Positions 9,070 through 17,946 of a stretch of DNA of 64,000 nucleotides are shown one piece after another. The notes under the pieces are model-generated. The model saw only the letters and a program-made list of their open reading frames with translations, was not told the origin of the DNA and did not search any database. This stretch comes from Roseofilum casamattae BLCC-M143 (GTDB taxonomy: Bacteria; Cyanobacteriota; Cyanobacteriia; Cyanobacteriales; Desertifilaceae). The DNA lies in assembly GCF_030068455.1 (NCBI RefSeq), contig NZ_JAQOSQ010000011.1:1-64000 (forward strand). The letters are read 5' to 3'. The position numbers and the translations under genes are program-made. Each line of letters starts with the position of its first letter. The stretch's first letter is position 1.

Positions 9070-9758
9070 AACTAGCCGAACTACTACACAATTATAGTCG
9101 AGGCGATCGCCAATTTCCTCAAATCGACCTAAAAGATCTCGAATTAGTCGATTTAGACTTATCTCATGCAGACTTTTCGCAAGCAGATTTCCGCCAAGCT
9201 CGCTTAGGAAAAAGTCAGTTCGTGCAAGCCAAGTTTTGCAATGCTAACTTAAGCGAAGCCTTACTCTGGGGAACGAATTTAATCGAAGCCAATTTAGCCG
9301 AAGCCATCTTGCGAGATAGCGACTTTAGTGGAGCAAAATTAGACCGCGCGCAGTTAACCCATAGTTATGGTATCAAAGCCAGTTTTTGCGGCGCATCTTT
9401 ACGAGAAGCAAACTTAGCCAACTCCTTACTCTGTTGGGCAGACTTTCGCCCCACCTTCGAGCATCCAACTAACTTAGAAGGCGCTCAATTATCCCAAGCC
9501 GATTTAAGCTATGCCAACCTGAGCCAAACTCTACTCTATGGCGCAAACTTAGAGGGTGCAACTTTAGCACGAGCCAACCTCAGTTTAGGACGAAAACTGC
9601 GCGGAGTACAAACAGACTTGCGTCATGCGAGTTTGCGCAATGCCGATCTCAGTTATGCTGACTTAACCGGAGCCATGCTGCAAGGAGCCGATCTAACCGG
9701 AGCCGACTTAACCGGAACAATTCTCACCAATGCAGAACTAGAAAACACTAAACTCTAA
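9066..9758 (+). CDS. Pentapeptide repeat protein
   Basis: A 230-residue protein made almost wholly of A(D/N)LXX pentapeptides, for example DLSHADFSQADFRQARL and LTGADLTGTILTNAEL. Such runs fold into a right-handed quadrilateral beta helix. There is no signal peptide, so it should be cytoplasmic or at the inner face of the membrane. The gene overlaps the upstream CPBP gene by 4 bp, suggesting one transcript and perhaps a scaffold role next to that membrane protein. Pentapeptide proteins are abundant in cyanobacteria and mostly lack known function; nothing indicates a DNA-gyrase-protecting (Qnr-like) member. Confidence 0.92.
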   Translation: MKLAELLHNYSRGDRQFPQIDLKDLELVDLDLSHADFSQADFRQARLGKSQFVQAKFCNANLSEALLWGTNLIEANLAEAILRDSDFSGAKLDRAQLTHSYGIKASFCGASLREANLANSLLCWADFRPTFEHPTNLEGAQLSQADLSYANLSQTLLYGANLEGATLARANLSLGRKLRGVQTDLRHASLRNADLSYADLTGAMLQGADLTGADLTGTILTNAELENTKL

Positions 9759-9772
9759 CCTCAAAAAACACT

Positions 9773-9813
9773 TTTTGTGTCCTCCGTGCCTCCGTGATTT
9801 ATTCCTCCATTCT
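9773..9813. repeat. Dispersed repeat CTCCGTG-CTCCGTG, copy 1
   Basis: The stretch CCTCCGTGCCTCCGTGATTT followed by ATTCCTCC closely matches a second stretch at 56656-56690 (CTCCGTGTCTCCGTGGTTTA). Both lie in intergenic space next to a gene end. Similar sequences are, from general knowledge, frequent between genes in many bacteria. Function unknown. Confidence 0.5.
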
Positions 9814-9819
9814 CCTCAA

Positions 9820-10701
9820 CTACCGAACAGCCCGATCGCTCATTAAATTCAAAATCGATAATCCCATAATCCCCAAAAACAACACCAAACCAATCGTACA
9901 GGCATAGCTAATTTCCAATCGTTGAAACGCTTGTTCGTAAACATAATAGACTAACGTTTTAGAGCTGTTTCTCGGGCCGCCCTGAGTCATCACATAAACT
10001 TCTTCAAAAACTTTCGTGGCTGCGATCGCAGAAATCACTGAAACCAGAAATAAATAAGGTTTCATCAGCGGCAGCGTAATATCCCAATGCTTCATCATGC
10101 CATCGGAACCATCAATTGCTGCCGCTTCGTAGAGGTCATTGGGAATACTTTGCAATCCGGCTAAATAGATGACCATATAATAGCCCAATCCTTTCCAAAT
10201 AGTCACCACCATCACGCTAAAAATTGCCCAATCCGGACTGGTTAACCAAGGAATTGTTGGTAAATTCAAATAGGTTAAGACTTGGTTGAATAATCCATTT
10301 TCTGCATAAAGCCATCGCCAGGCAATTCCGGCAACCACCATAGAGATAATTACCGGAGTATAAAAGGCAGCGCGAAATAGGTTCATGCCTTTTAGCTTTT
10401 GATTGACTAAAATAGCTAAACCCAAGGGCAGAACAACCAGTAAGGGAACCACTCCCGCGAGATAAAGGAGAGTATTTTGTAAGGTTTGCCAAAATAAGCG
10501 ATCGCCCCAAAGTCGCTGAAAATTTTCCAACCCAATCCATTGAGTTTGTCGGGTAATCAGGTCGTATTCAAATAAGCTGAAATAAATCGCTTGCAGAGCC
10601 GGCCAAAATACCGTTAACCCTAAAATGAATAAGGCAGGAGCGAGAAACAAATAGGGTGTAAGTTTGGTTAAATTCCGCTCTTTCCAACACCTAGATATCA
10701 T
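9820..10701 (-). CDS. ABC sugar transporter permease, MalF/UgpA type
   Basis: Inner-membrane permease of a carbohydrate ABC importer (293 residues, six transmembrane segments). The EAA loop that docks the ATPase reads YEAAAIDGSDGMMKHWDITLPLMKP. The frame can be extended to 10743, but the ATG at 10701 is better: it sits behind GGAGGT and overlaps the stop of the upstream gene as ATGA. The partner MalG-type permease lies far away at 40351 on the other strand, and neither a solute-binding protein nor an ATPase is in the window. Cyanobacterial importers of this class serve glucosylglycerol, trehalose or sucrose, but the substrate cannot be read here. Confidence 0.88.
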   Translation of the reverse strand: MISRCWKERNLTKLTPYLFLAPALFILGLTVFWPALQAIYFSLFEYDLITRQTQWIGLENFQRLWGDRLFWQTLQNTLLYLAGVVPLLVVLPLGLAILVNQKLKGMNLFRAAFYTPVIISMVVAGIAWRWLYAENGLFNQVLTYLNLPTIPWLTSPDWAIFSVMVVTIWKGLGYYMVIYLAGLQSIPNDLYEAAAIDGSDGMMKHWDITLPLMKPYLFLVSVISAIAATKVFEEVYVMTQGGPRNSSKTLVYYVYEQAFQRLEISYACTIGLVLFLGIMGLSILNLMSDRAVR

Positions 10702-11273
10702 CCATTGACCTCCGGCCACAAACGCTCCAGTTGCGCTCTCCAAGCTCCTAGGATGCGCTCTCTCTGGGCTGCATTTTGCGAGAGTTCTCCCATTATTCCT
10801 TCTTCATAAAACCGAGTCAGGGTTTGCAACGTGGTTTCTAAGGTTTGACCTTGAGCTTTCGAGGCTTGAATAATGGCACGGATTTGCTTTTCTACTTGGG
10901 CTTGAAAAAACCGGTCTAATCCCTGCTCTTGCAATTCAAGCAGGTGCGCGATCGCATCGGTAAATTCAGCCTCCAGCAAGCTATCGAGTCGGTGGCGATA
11001 GACTCCCCACAATACCCCTTGATGCAGAGCATATCGCGTTTCTTGAGTTGTTTCAAAATTGGCGTTGAGGATCTCTTCCAGAAAGGGTTGAGCTTCCGGA
11101 AGTGGCGCAATAGTCACCAAAGCAATGAGCCAAGACTGGTCTTCAGAAAGTAAAACTAATAAACGCAACTCATCCTGGTTTATCTGCCAGGAGGTGGGGT
11201 TAACTTGGGTGAGGCGATCGCCAAATCGTTGGCCGAGGACAGAGTTAATATTGTCTGGAGTCATAGCGAGCAA
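10698..11273 (-). CDS. Conserved hypothetical protein, possible CesT/YbjN-like fold
   Basis: A 191-residue soluble protein without a recognised domain name. The first half alternates short strands and helices (LRLLVLLSEDQSWLIALVTIAPLP, then a long segment ending VYRHRLDSLLEAEFTDAI), which resembles the type III chaperone-like (CesT/YbjN) fold. The second half is helical and glutamine-rich. The stop overlaps the ATG of the ABC permease, so the two are co-translated. It may assist assembly of the transporter or be a carbohydrate-linked regulator; this is inference from position only. Met4 is an alternative start. Confidence 0.6.
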   Translation of the reverse strand: MLAMTPDNINSVLGQRFGDRLTQVNPTSWQINQDELRLLVLLSEDQSWLIALVTIAPLPEAQPFLEEILNANFETTQETRYALHQGVLWGVYRHRLDSLLEAEFTDAIAHLLELQEQGLDRFFQAQVEKQIRAIIQASKAQGQTLETTLQTLTRFYEEGIMGELSQNAAQRERILGAWRAQLERLWPEVNG

Positions 11274-11357
11274 AACATCTCAATAGGATAAGATAAGACA
11301 TTAGCAATAGAGTGACGAGCGATCGCCGTCGTTCTCCCAGAACGCTTGGACTCTCCC

Positions 11358-11759
11358 ATGACCCATACTGAATCTGCACCGAACTCTCCCTCCACAGAGC
11401 ATCATCATCATCCCCATGAACCCAATAGCTTGCATCCTCACGTGCACAGCCAGGAATCCCTGCGACAAATTATTAATCAACTCTCCCGGATTGAAGGCCA
11501 TGTTCGAGGCATTAAAAATATGGTACAACAAAGCACGCCCTGTCCGGACGTGCTAATTCAACTGGCGGCAGTACGAGGAGCGATAGATCGCGTTTCGCGC
11601 ATTATTTTAGACGAACACTTAACCGAATGTATCGGTCGTGCTGCCACAGAAGGCAATATTGAAGAAGAACTCGAGCACCTCAAAGCAGCACTAGACCGGT
11701 TCTTGCCCCTAGCAAAGAAGAAAAGCAAGACCAAGAAAGCCAGTCAGAGTCAATCTTGA
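11358..11759 (+). CDS. inrS: CsoR/RcnR-family metal-sensing repressor, InrS-like
   Basis: DNA-binding tetramer-forming repressor of the CsoR/RcnR/FrmR family (133 residues). The His-rich N terminus (HHHHPHEPNSLHPHVH) precedes the helical core LRQIINQLSRIEGHVRGIK. Cys62, His87 and Cys91, with His30, keep the spacing of the nickel ligands reported for Synechocystis InrS (His21, Cys53, His78, Cys82). That makes nickel the most likely effector, with copper an alternative. A longer frame begins at a TTG at 11346; the ATG at 11358 is preferred. No nickel exporter gene is adjacent, so the target is elsewhere. The 3' end overlaps the convergent PEP-CTERM gene by 10 bp. Confidence 0.85.
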   Translation: MTHTESAPNSPSTEHHHHPHEPNSLHPHVHSQESLRQIINQLSRIEGHVRGIKNMVQQSTPCPDVLIQLAAVRGAIDRVSRIILDEHLTECIGRAATEGNIEEELEHLKAALDRFLPLAKKKSKTKKASQSQS

Positions 11760-12742
11760 ATCTTGCGAACAGCCAAGGGAGCATAATTGTTCTGACGGCG
11801 ATCGCTCGCCAGGGGTTTCCGTTTTAATAAGGTCGCTCCTCCCAGAGCCAGAGCGAGTCCCAACAGCAGAGGAGGCTCGGGAACGCTAGTCGGATCTTCG
11901 GGATCGGGAACATCATCGACGAGCTTGGTGAAAGAGGTGCGGCCGTCCCAACCGATAGCTTCCGTGCTCAGAACCGTTCGCAGATCGTTGCTGAAAATCA
12001 CTCGGTAGTCGAATGGACTGGTGAGATCGCTACCCGGATTGCGCTCCATTAAGCTACCATCGGGACGTCGCGGGCCGAAGAAAGTACTGGCAAATACGAC
12101 TAGCTCGGCCCCTTCATGAGCGTCGGAAAACTCGAGCATCTCGGCATCGGTAACGCTTAAGGTATTGGAGTTACCGTTCATCAAGAGAGCGCTCAGATAA
12201 GCCGCACTCACCAGATCGCCGGTTAATGGATCGAGCTTACCCACGACGCTAACGCTGGCTCCACCGCCAGAGCCATAACTGCGCAACCAAGGTTGAGTGG
12301 CATCGCTAGCGGCTTCGCGAAAGTCTTCTGAAGGTAAACCCTGAGTACCATCCACGGAAAAGAAGCCATAGAGATTACTGTCACCATCCCAGAGTAGTCC
12401 GCGACCGCGACCGTCAGCGCCAGTGGTTTCGTAGTCGTTGCGTACCCAGTTGCGATCGGGGTTGCTGGGGTCGAAACTGGCGATAATCGGATTTTGATTA
12501 ATTCCGGAAACTTGTTGCGTGCCAATGTAGATCGTTTGAGAGCCGCTCATCACCCGTGCAGCGTCTGTAGCGGAAATAACTGCTTCCGAGTCAGAGGGCG
12601 AAAACTTGGCTGTACCGTTGCCAATGCTCGTTTCGGTATCGATAAAACTGCCTGCGTTGGCAGAGTTGGAGTATCCGAGGCTGGCGATCGCGGTCATTGC
12701 ACCCAGCATCAGGACTTGGGTCAGTCTCTGTTTGATAGTCAT
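11750..12742 (-). CDS. PEP-CTERM sorting-domain protein
   Basis: Exported protein of 330 residues with a signal peptide (hydrophobic LMLGAMTAIASLG, cleavage near ANA-GS) and a C-terminal sorting signal VPEPPLLLGLALALGGATLL followed by KRK. Exosortase is expected to process this tail. The central part is a beta-rich region with Gly and Asp runs and no assigned enzyme motif. About 17 residues follow the basic cluster, longer than the usual few, which may reflect a start of read-through or a local variation. No exosortase gene is in the window. Confidence 0.85.
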   Translation of the reverse strand: MTIKQRLTQVLMLGAMTAIASLGYSNSANAGSFIDTETSIGNGTAKFSPSDSEAVISATDAARVMSGSQTIYIGTQQVSGINQNPIIASFDPSNPDRNWVRNDYETTGADGRGRGLLWDGDSNLYGFFSVDGTQGLPSEDFREAASDATQPWLRSYGSGGGASVSVVGKLDPLTGDLVSAAYLSALLMNGNSNTLSVTDAEMLEFSDAHEGAELVVFASTFFGPRRPDGSLMERNPGSDLTSPFDYRVIFSNDLRTVLSTEAIGWDGRTSFTKLVDDVPDPEDPTSVPEPPLLLGLALALGGATLLKRKPLASDRRQNNYAPLAVRKIQD

Positions 12743-12933
12743 TAGCGTCTTATCTCATCACAGATAAAGTTGGCAAATTAATGCGAACCAGTTGATTTTC
12801 TGTTGGCGAAAATTAACCGCTTTAGGCTATATGCTAATGACTTAACCGGAGGAATATGGAGACTAGGTAACAGTTCAAAAACTGGCACAAGCTCCAGGGA
12901 ATCGCCCTCCTCATCTACTCCAGATCTCAGTTG

Positions 12934-13833
12934 CTAAATTGCAGCGATCTTTACGGTTAACTGATGCGTGCTCCCTGGGGCAATTTCCACGATATCATCT
13001 CCAGCATTGGTCGTCTCGACGCAGACAAATTTCAGATATTCCAGATCGTCTAAGTCTCCCATTTTTGCTGCTTTTTCCGCCCATGGATTCCAGACTACGG
13101 CGCTTTTGCTGCCGGTTGCGGTTAATTGAATCTGGCGAGAGAGGGAGGGATCGTTAATCGTCAATTTGTCAGAAACTGTGGCATAAATGCGATCGACTTC
13201 TCCCGCGATCGTGACTGCGCCATCTTGCTGTTTTTCTGTCATTTCATCGACTTTATCAATATAGTTTGCGCCGTCTAAACCCAAGACTTGAATCGCGTTG
13301 ATATTGCCGACGGTAAAGTAAGTATGTAAGGCTTGCGTAATCGAATAGGGTTCGCTACCAGTATTTTTAGTAATCGAGCTAATTACAAGGGTTTCGCCAA
13401 CTAAAAATTCAATGCTCAATTCATAATTGTGCGGCCAAATTTCTCGCGTTTCCACAGTATCGGTTAAACCCAGTTTCACTAGGGTGTCTCCATTAGCTGT
13501 GGTTTCGGTCCCTAAGACCGACCATAACCGGTTGCGCATGAATCCATGACTGGGACGACCCAGGCCTTCCGGATCGGGGCCGAACCAGGGCCAGCAGACG
13601 GGAGCGCCGCCTTTGATGGCTTTCCCTTCTTGGTAATAGGCTTTTTCGCTGACAAAGAGAACGTCTTCCGCTGCATTGCTAGGTTGGAAGGAGAGGACTT
13701 GTCCGCCATAGATGGAGATGGTGGCTTTGGCTTTGCTATTGGCGATCGCAATTATCGGCAAGCCGCCCTTTCCTTCGATAAACTGGAGTTGGTTGGCAAT
13801 TCCATAGTCTGCATTAAGCTGCTCGATAGTCAT
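12934..13833 (-). CDS. D-hexose-6-phosphate mutarotase (YeaD family)
   Basis: A 299-residue member of the aldose 1-epimerase superfamily, YeaD/glucose-6-phosphate 1-epimerase branch, which interconverts anomers of hexose 6-phosphates. Supporting segments are GGQVLSFQP, GGAPVCWPWFGPDPEGLGRPSHGFMRNRLW and ITQALHTYFTVGNI with the catalytic-region His; VVWNPWAEKAAKMGDL and FVCVETTNAGDD mark the C-terminal part with the likely catalytic Glu. Length fits the family. It is transcribed alone on the minus strand, 86 bp downstream of pyrD; a shared transcript is possible but not shown. Confidence 0.9.
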   Translation of the reverse strand: MTIEQLNADYGIANQLQFIEGKGGLPIIAIANSKAKATISIYGGQVLSFQPSNAAEDVLFVSEKAYYQEGKAIKGGAPVCWPWFGPDPEGLGRPSHGFMRNRLWSVLGTETTANGDTLVKLGLTDTVETREIWPHNYELSIEFLVGETLVISSITKNTGSEPYSITQALHTYFTVGNINAIQVLGLDGANYIDKVDEMTEKQQDGAVTIAGEVDRIYATVSDKLTINDPSLSRQIQLTATGSKSAVVWNPWAEKAAKMGDLDDLEYLKFVCVETTNAGDDIVEIAPGSTHQLTVKIAAI

Positions 13834-13919
13834 GGTTTGGGTCAGATAAATAGCTCTTTCATTATCCGGGCAAAGGGGCAGCGAGATCGCTATGGAAAGG
13901 TTAACGAGACTTAAACAAC

Positions 13920-15065
13920 TTAAGATATATTTCCTATTCCTACCGCCTCGCTTAAGCTCGATAACCCCGATTCATCCAACTTTTGCAACAACCCGGTTAA
14001 AATATCCTTCACCATCCACGGGCCGCGATACACCCATCCGGTGTAGACCTGCACCAAGCTAGCTCCGGCGGTAATTTTCGCCCACGCATCCTCAGCCGTA
14101 AAAATTCCTCCGACACCGATAATGGGCAACTGACCGTTAGTGTTTTCCCAAATAAACCGAATGATATCCGTAGATTTATCAAACAAGGGAGCGCCACTGA
14201 TTCCTCCCATTTCCTCAGCGATCGCACAACCTGTTTTCGGATTAACCCGAGTCTGGAGCTGGGTTTTATCAATTGTGGTATTAGTGGCAATAATTCCAGC
14301 CAGTTGATAGGTTTGGGCTAATTGCAAAACATCAGCGATCGCATCGTACTCGAGATCCGGCGCAATTTTGACCAGGAGGGGTTTGTGCCCCTGGTTTTCC
14401 TCTTGCAGAGCTTGTAGAATTAGACTTAGCTGCCCCGCATCTTGCAGCGATCGCAGACCCGGTGTATTGGGAGAAGATACATTGACTACAAAATAATCTC
14501 CGTAATTCTGAAGCAAAGCAAAACTCTGGCGATAATCTTCGGCTGCCGACTCTAAGGGTGTTATCTTAGATTTACCTAGGTTAATGCCAATTGGGATAGG
14601 ATGGGGGACTGGGCAATGGGTAACATCGCGTAACCTCTCTGCCATGGCAACGGCTCCCCGATTATTAAATCCCATGCGATTTAAAACGGCGCGGTCTTGA
14701 CTCAAACGAAATAAGCGGGGACGGGGATTACCCGACTGAGGATGAAAGGTAACCGTACCCATTTCCGCAGAACCAAATCCCAAACGATGCCAAATGCCGA
14801 CAGCTAGACTATCCTTATCGTATCCAGCCGCTAATCCGACCGGGTTGGGAAAGGTAACATCCCAAAGTGTTTGTTGCAGGCGCTCGGATTGGCAGCCGAA
14901 CCAGCCCTCGAAAAGCCTCGATGCTGGGAAAATCTCTTGATGAGAGAGCCAACCCAATCCCCCGATCGCCAAATTATGCAAATGTTCCGGATCGACCTTG
15001 AATCCCTGAAAAACTAACTGCTCCCACATTAACATGCCCCCTAGTTTGCCAACATTAATGGTCAT
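13920..15065 (-). CDS. pyrD: Dihydroorotate dehydrogenase (quinone), class 2, PyrD
   Basis: Membrane-associated flavoenzyme oxidising dihydroorotate to orotate with quinone in pyrimidine synthesis. The 381-residue protein has the N-terminal class 2 helical extension (HLHNLAIGGLGWLSHQEIFP), the flavin-binding barrel start FPNPVGLAAGYDKD, the catalytic serine segment NVSSPNTPGLRSLQ, ATNTTIDK, and the glycine-rich GVGGIFTAEDAWAKITAGA. These distinguish class 2 from cytosolic class 1. The first codons (MTINVGKLGGMLM) offer internal Met alternatives closer to the conserved start. Divergent from the GAF-domain gene 50 bp away, so both may share a promoter region. Confidence 0.96.
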   Translation of the reverse strand: MTINVGKLGGMLMWEQLVFQGFKVDPEHLHNLAIGGLGWLSHQEIFPASRLFEGWFGCQSERLQQTLWDVTFPNPVGLAAGYDKDSLAVGIWHRLGFGSAEMGTVTFHPQSGNPRPRLFRLSQDRAVLNRMGFNNRGAVAMAERLRDVTHCPVPHPIPIGINLGKSKITPLESAAEDYRQSFALLQNYGDYFVVNVSSPNTPGLRSLQDAGQLSLILQALQEENQGHKPLLVKIAPDLEYDAIADVLQLAQTYQLAGIIATNTTIDKTQLQTRVNPKTGCAIAEEMGGISGAPLFDKSTDIIRFIWENTNGQLPIIGVGGIFTAEDAWAKITAGASLVQVYTGWVYRGPWMVKDILTGLLQKLDESGLSSLSEAVGIGNIS

Positions 15066-15115
15066 TCCATTATTAACTATTCACTCTTAACTTCCCTAAC
15101 GTCGAACCTGGTTCT

Positions 15116-17935
15116 ATGTCTCAGGAGTCTTTACCGAAACAAGCAGAAAAACAACTGGTTACCCTTGGTCGAACTCTCCAAACCCTACGGGAAGAGGAAA
15201 ATCTTGATGTTCTCATCGAGACAACGCTCAATTATGTTGAAACCGAATTTGCCTACGATCTTATTTGGATCGGCTTGTACGATCGCCGAGAACACCGCTT
15301 ATTTGGTAAAGGCGGCCAAATTCCTGCAGGTGGCGATCGCTCCATCCTGAAGCAAACCTTTTCTCTCTCTCCCGGCGACCTTTTCGAGCAAGTCGTGATT
15401 CAGCAAAAACCGGCTAGCGTTCCCGATCTGCGCGAAGAGCGGCGAGCTGGAGACTGGCGCAGACTGGCAACAAAATTAAACGTGCAAGGGACAATTATTT
15501 TTCCCCTGCGCTATCGCGCTCTTTGTTTTGGCGTCGTCATCCTCGGCAACCCAGTTTGGGGAGCGTCCCCTCGTTCCGACGAAAAAGCCAGACTTTCGAT
15601 GATTTTTGGCGAGTTAGCGGCTGCTCTGAATGAAGTTGAAGCCAAATGGCGCCGGGAAGTCTCGAAACAGCCGGATAAACCCTTATTAGAATTATTAGAT
15701 CGATTGCGATCGCTCTCTGACTTTCGCGCTCGCCTCGATGCTGTTGTCGCTAAAACTCATAACTTTATCAGCCCGAACCGCACCAATATCTATTGGTTCG
15801 AGCGCGAGCGCCGCTACTTTTGGCGACGCACGGGCAACCTGCAAAAAACCCCCGCCCAAAACAGCAGCTCTCAAGGCTCCTCCGGCATTACCGTGCAAGA
15901 AGTTATCGGGTTCTACAAAGCTCTAGCGAGCGATCGCCTCGTCTCTGTTGGCGAAGCCCGCAGCTCCCTGAAAGCGGACACTACCAGTCGCTTGATGCAG
16001 CAGATTAAAGCCCGCTCCATGCTCGCTGCTCCCATTATTTATCAAAACGAACTCCTCGGGTTCCTTGCCGTCGAAGGTAACGAACCCCGGATCTGGGAAG
16101 AAGCCGAGCGCAGCTACGTGCGCGGCGCCGCTCAACTCATTGCCCTCATGGCTCCCCTGGAAGCTATGGAAGTTGCCGTCGAGCGCGCCAAACAAGACCA
16201 AGCACTAACGGCCGAACTCGTCCGTTCTATCTACTCCGAAGACGACTGGCGCCAAACCCTCGATCGCAGCGCCCATCTGCTTTGCAACCGCCTCGGAGTC
16301 GAGCGCTTCCTCGTCCTGCGCTACGATCGCGACTACAACGTCTTTGAAATCATCTGCCAATCCCAACCCAATACTCGCCGTCCCGTTACCTCTCCCCTTC
16401 CGTTTCCCGACCTCGAAGACTGGAAATGGATCGATCGCTCTACCTCAGCGATCTCGATCGAAAATTGGGATGAAGAAGACCGGTTAATTGATTGGCGATC
16501 GCAATTTACGCAAGTTGGCATTCGCTCTCTTGCCCTTTGCAGCACCGCCATCGGCCACCCCATCGAAGCATTACTCGCTGTCGGCCACGATGTCACTCGC
16601 AACTGGGATAGTACGGAACTAGAGCTAGTGCGCGTCGTCGCCCAACAGCTCGGTTTAGTCTTGCGCCAGTGGCAACTCCATACCCTCCAACGACAACAAG
16701 AGAGCCTGCAATCCTTGATTCAATGGGGACAGCAAGCTAGTGTTGGGCTTGATGGCGATCGCGAAGCCTTGGAAGAAGAAGCCATCTCCAGGCTATCAAA
16801 AGTATTTAATACTCCTTTAGCATTAAAAATCAGTTGGTCGGCGGATAATCCCCATCTCGGATACATTACTAGCGCTGCCATTACCAATGTTGAGTTTAGC
16901 GTAAATGCCAACGGTCAAATTGACCTGACTCACGATCCGTTAATTCAAACTGTATTAGCTCGCCCCGGAATACATCAGTTGGACGGACGAGAACTCTCGC
17001 CTCTCACCCAACAGTGGTTGAGCGGGCCGAGTATTGGTAACATTCTGGCCATCGCCTTTCAAGGAGACGAACGCTCTTTTCCTCTCGGGATAATTATCCT
17101 CGCTGATGCCTCCGGACGGTCTTGGGACGAACGCTATCTGACGGCTCTAGAAATTGTGGTGCGCCAGTTAGCCTGGTCGGAGCGAATTGTGAAGCTGAGC
17201 GATCGATTCTATCGCGATCGCGATCGGGTACGACAGCTCAATTGGTATAAGCAACGGCGCAGCGAAGTAACCTATCGCAAACTGAGCGTAGAGTTGAAAA
17301 AATTAGGCAGTTTAGGGACTCCAAAAGATGCGTTAACGACCACGCGCTATCAACAGGGATTGCGATCGATTAATGCAACCTTGAGCAACCTAGCCCAAAT
17401 GCTGAAAGACGAGCAATGGGAACTGCAACGCTACCAAATGACCATGCCTCTGGTTAGCTTAATTAAGCGCGCTCTGGATCGGGTGGATGGTTTAGTCAAA
17501 AAACGGGAATTATTTATTCGAGTTCAGGGGCAATCAGCTGGAATTAATTTAACGGGGGACGTGCTGAAGTTAGAACTTATTTTTCACGAAATTTTGGGAA
17601 TTACCTGTCGCACTGCCGTCGCCAAAAGCCAAGTAGATATTTGGTGTAATGGTATTGCCGAAACTGAAGTTCCGCCGCACGTAAAGATCGCTACTCCGCT
17701 ATTCGATCTGTCCATTGTCTGTGCCAGTCAGCTAGAAGGGAATGTAATTTCCGAGTTCCAACAGGGGCGATCGCCAGATGTTTTGAGTCCATCTTTACTG
17801 GATAAACCACCGGGGTTATTTTTGTTTTTATGCCAATCAATGATTCAACATTTAGGCGGTAATTTTAATATTTATAAACTCGAAGAGAATCAAGTTATGT
17901 TACAGCTATTATTGCCGATTGAACCTAGTGTTTGA
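15116..17935 (+). CDS. Multi-GAF sensor protein with degenerate histidine-kinase C terminus
   Basis: A 939-residue soluble protein. Several GAF-like domains can be traced: about residues 20-185 (YDLIWIGLYDRREHRLFGKGG), 195-355, 365-530 and 540-700. The C-terminal 230 residues resemble a dimerisation-plus-ATPase module (HEILGITCRTAVAKSQVDIW; GLFLFLCQSMIQHLGG). However, there is no phospho-acceptor H-box, the N-box Asn is not evident and the DxGxG ATP-lid motifs are missing, so it is probably not an active histidine kinase. No response regulator is adjacent. No conserved GAF-domain cysteine or DxCF motif for bilin attachment was seen. Likely a ligand- or partner-sensing scaffold. Confidence 0.75.
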   Translation: MSQESLPKQAEKQLVTLGRTLQTLREEENLDVLIETTLNYVETEFAYDLIWIGLYDRREHRLFGKGGQIPAGGDRSILKQTFSLSPGDLFEQVVIQQKPASVPDLREERRAGDWRRLATKLNVQGTIIFPLRYRALCFGVVILGNPVWGASPRSDEKARLSMIFGELAAALNEVEAKWRREVSKQPDKPLLELLDRLRSLSDFRARLDAVVAKTHNFISPNRTNIYWFERERRYFWRRTGNLQKTPAQNSSSQGSSGITVQEVIGFYKALASDRLVSVGEARSSLKADTTSRLMQQIKARSMLAAPIIYQNELLGFLAVEGNEPRIWEEAERSYVRGAAQLIALMAPLEAMEVAVERAKQDQALTAELVRSIYSEDDWRQTLDRSAHLLCNRLGVERFLVLRYDRDYNVFEIICQSQPNTRRPVTSPLPFPDLEDWKWIDRSTSAISIENWDEEDRLIDWRSQFTQVGIRSLALCSTAIGHPIEALLAVGHDVTRNWDSTELELVRVVAQQLGLVLRQWQLHTLQRQQESLQSLIQWGQQASVGLDGDREALEEEAISRLSKVFNTPLALKISWSADNPHLGYITSAAITNVEFSVNANGQIDLTHDPLIQTVLARPGIHQLDGRELSPLTQQWLSGPSIGNILAIAFQGDERSFPLGIIILADASGRSWDERYLTALEIVVRQLAWSERIVKLSDRFYRDRDRVRQLNWYKQRRSEVTYRKLSVELKKLGSLGTPKDALTTTRYQQGLRSINATLSNLAQMLKDEQWELQRYQMTMPLVSLIKRALDRVDGLVKKRELFIRVQGQSAGINLTGDVLKLELIFHEILGITCRTAVAKSQVDIWCNGIAETEVPPHVKIATPLFDLSIVCASQLEGNVISEFQQGRSPDVLSPSLLDKPPGLFLFLCQSMIQHLGGNFNIYKLEENQVMLQLLLPIEPSV

Positions 17936-17946
17936 CATTGAGTTGT

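Noticed and set aside
10702-10743. Upstream start of the MalF-type permease
   Set aside because: A GGAGGT-led ATG at 10701 overlapping the previous stop as ATGA is a much better start.
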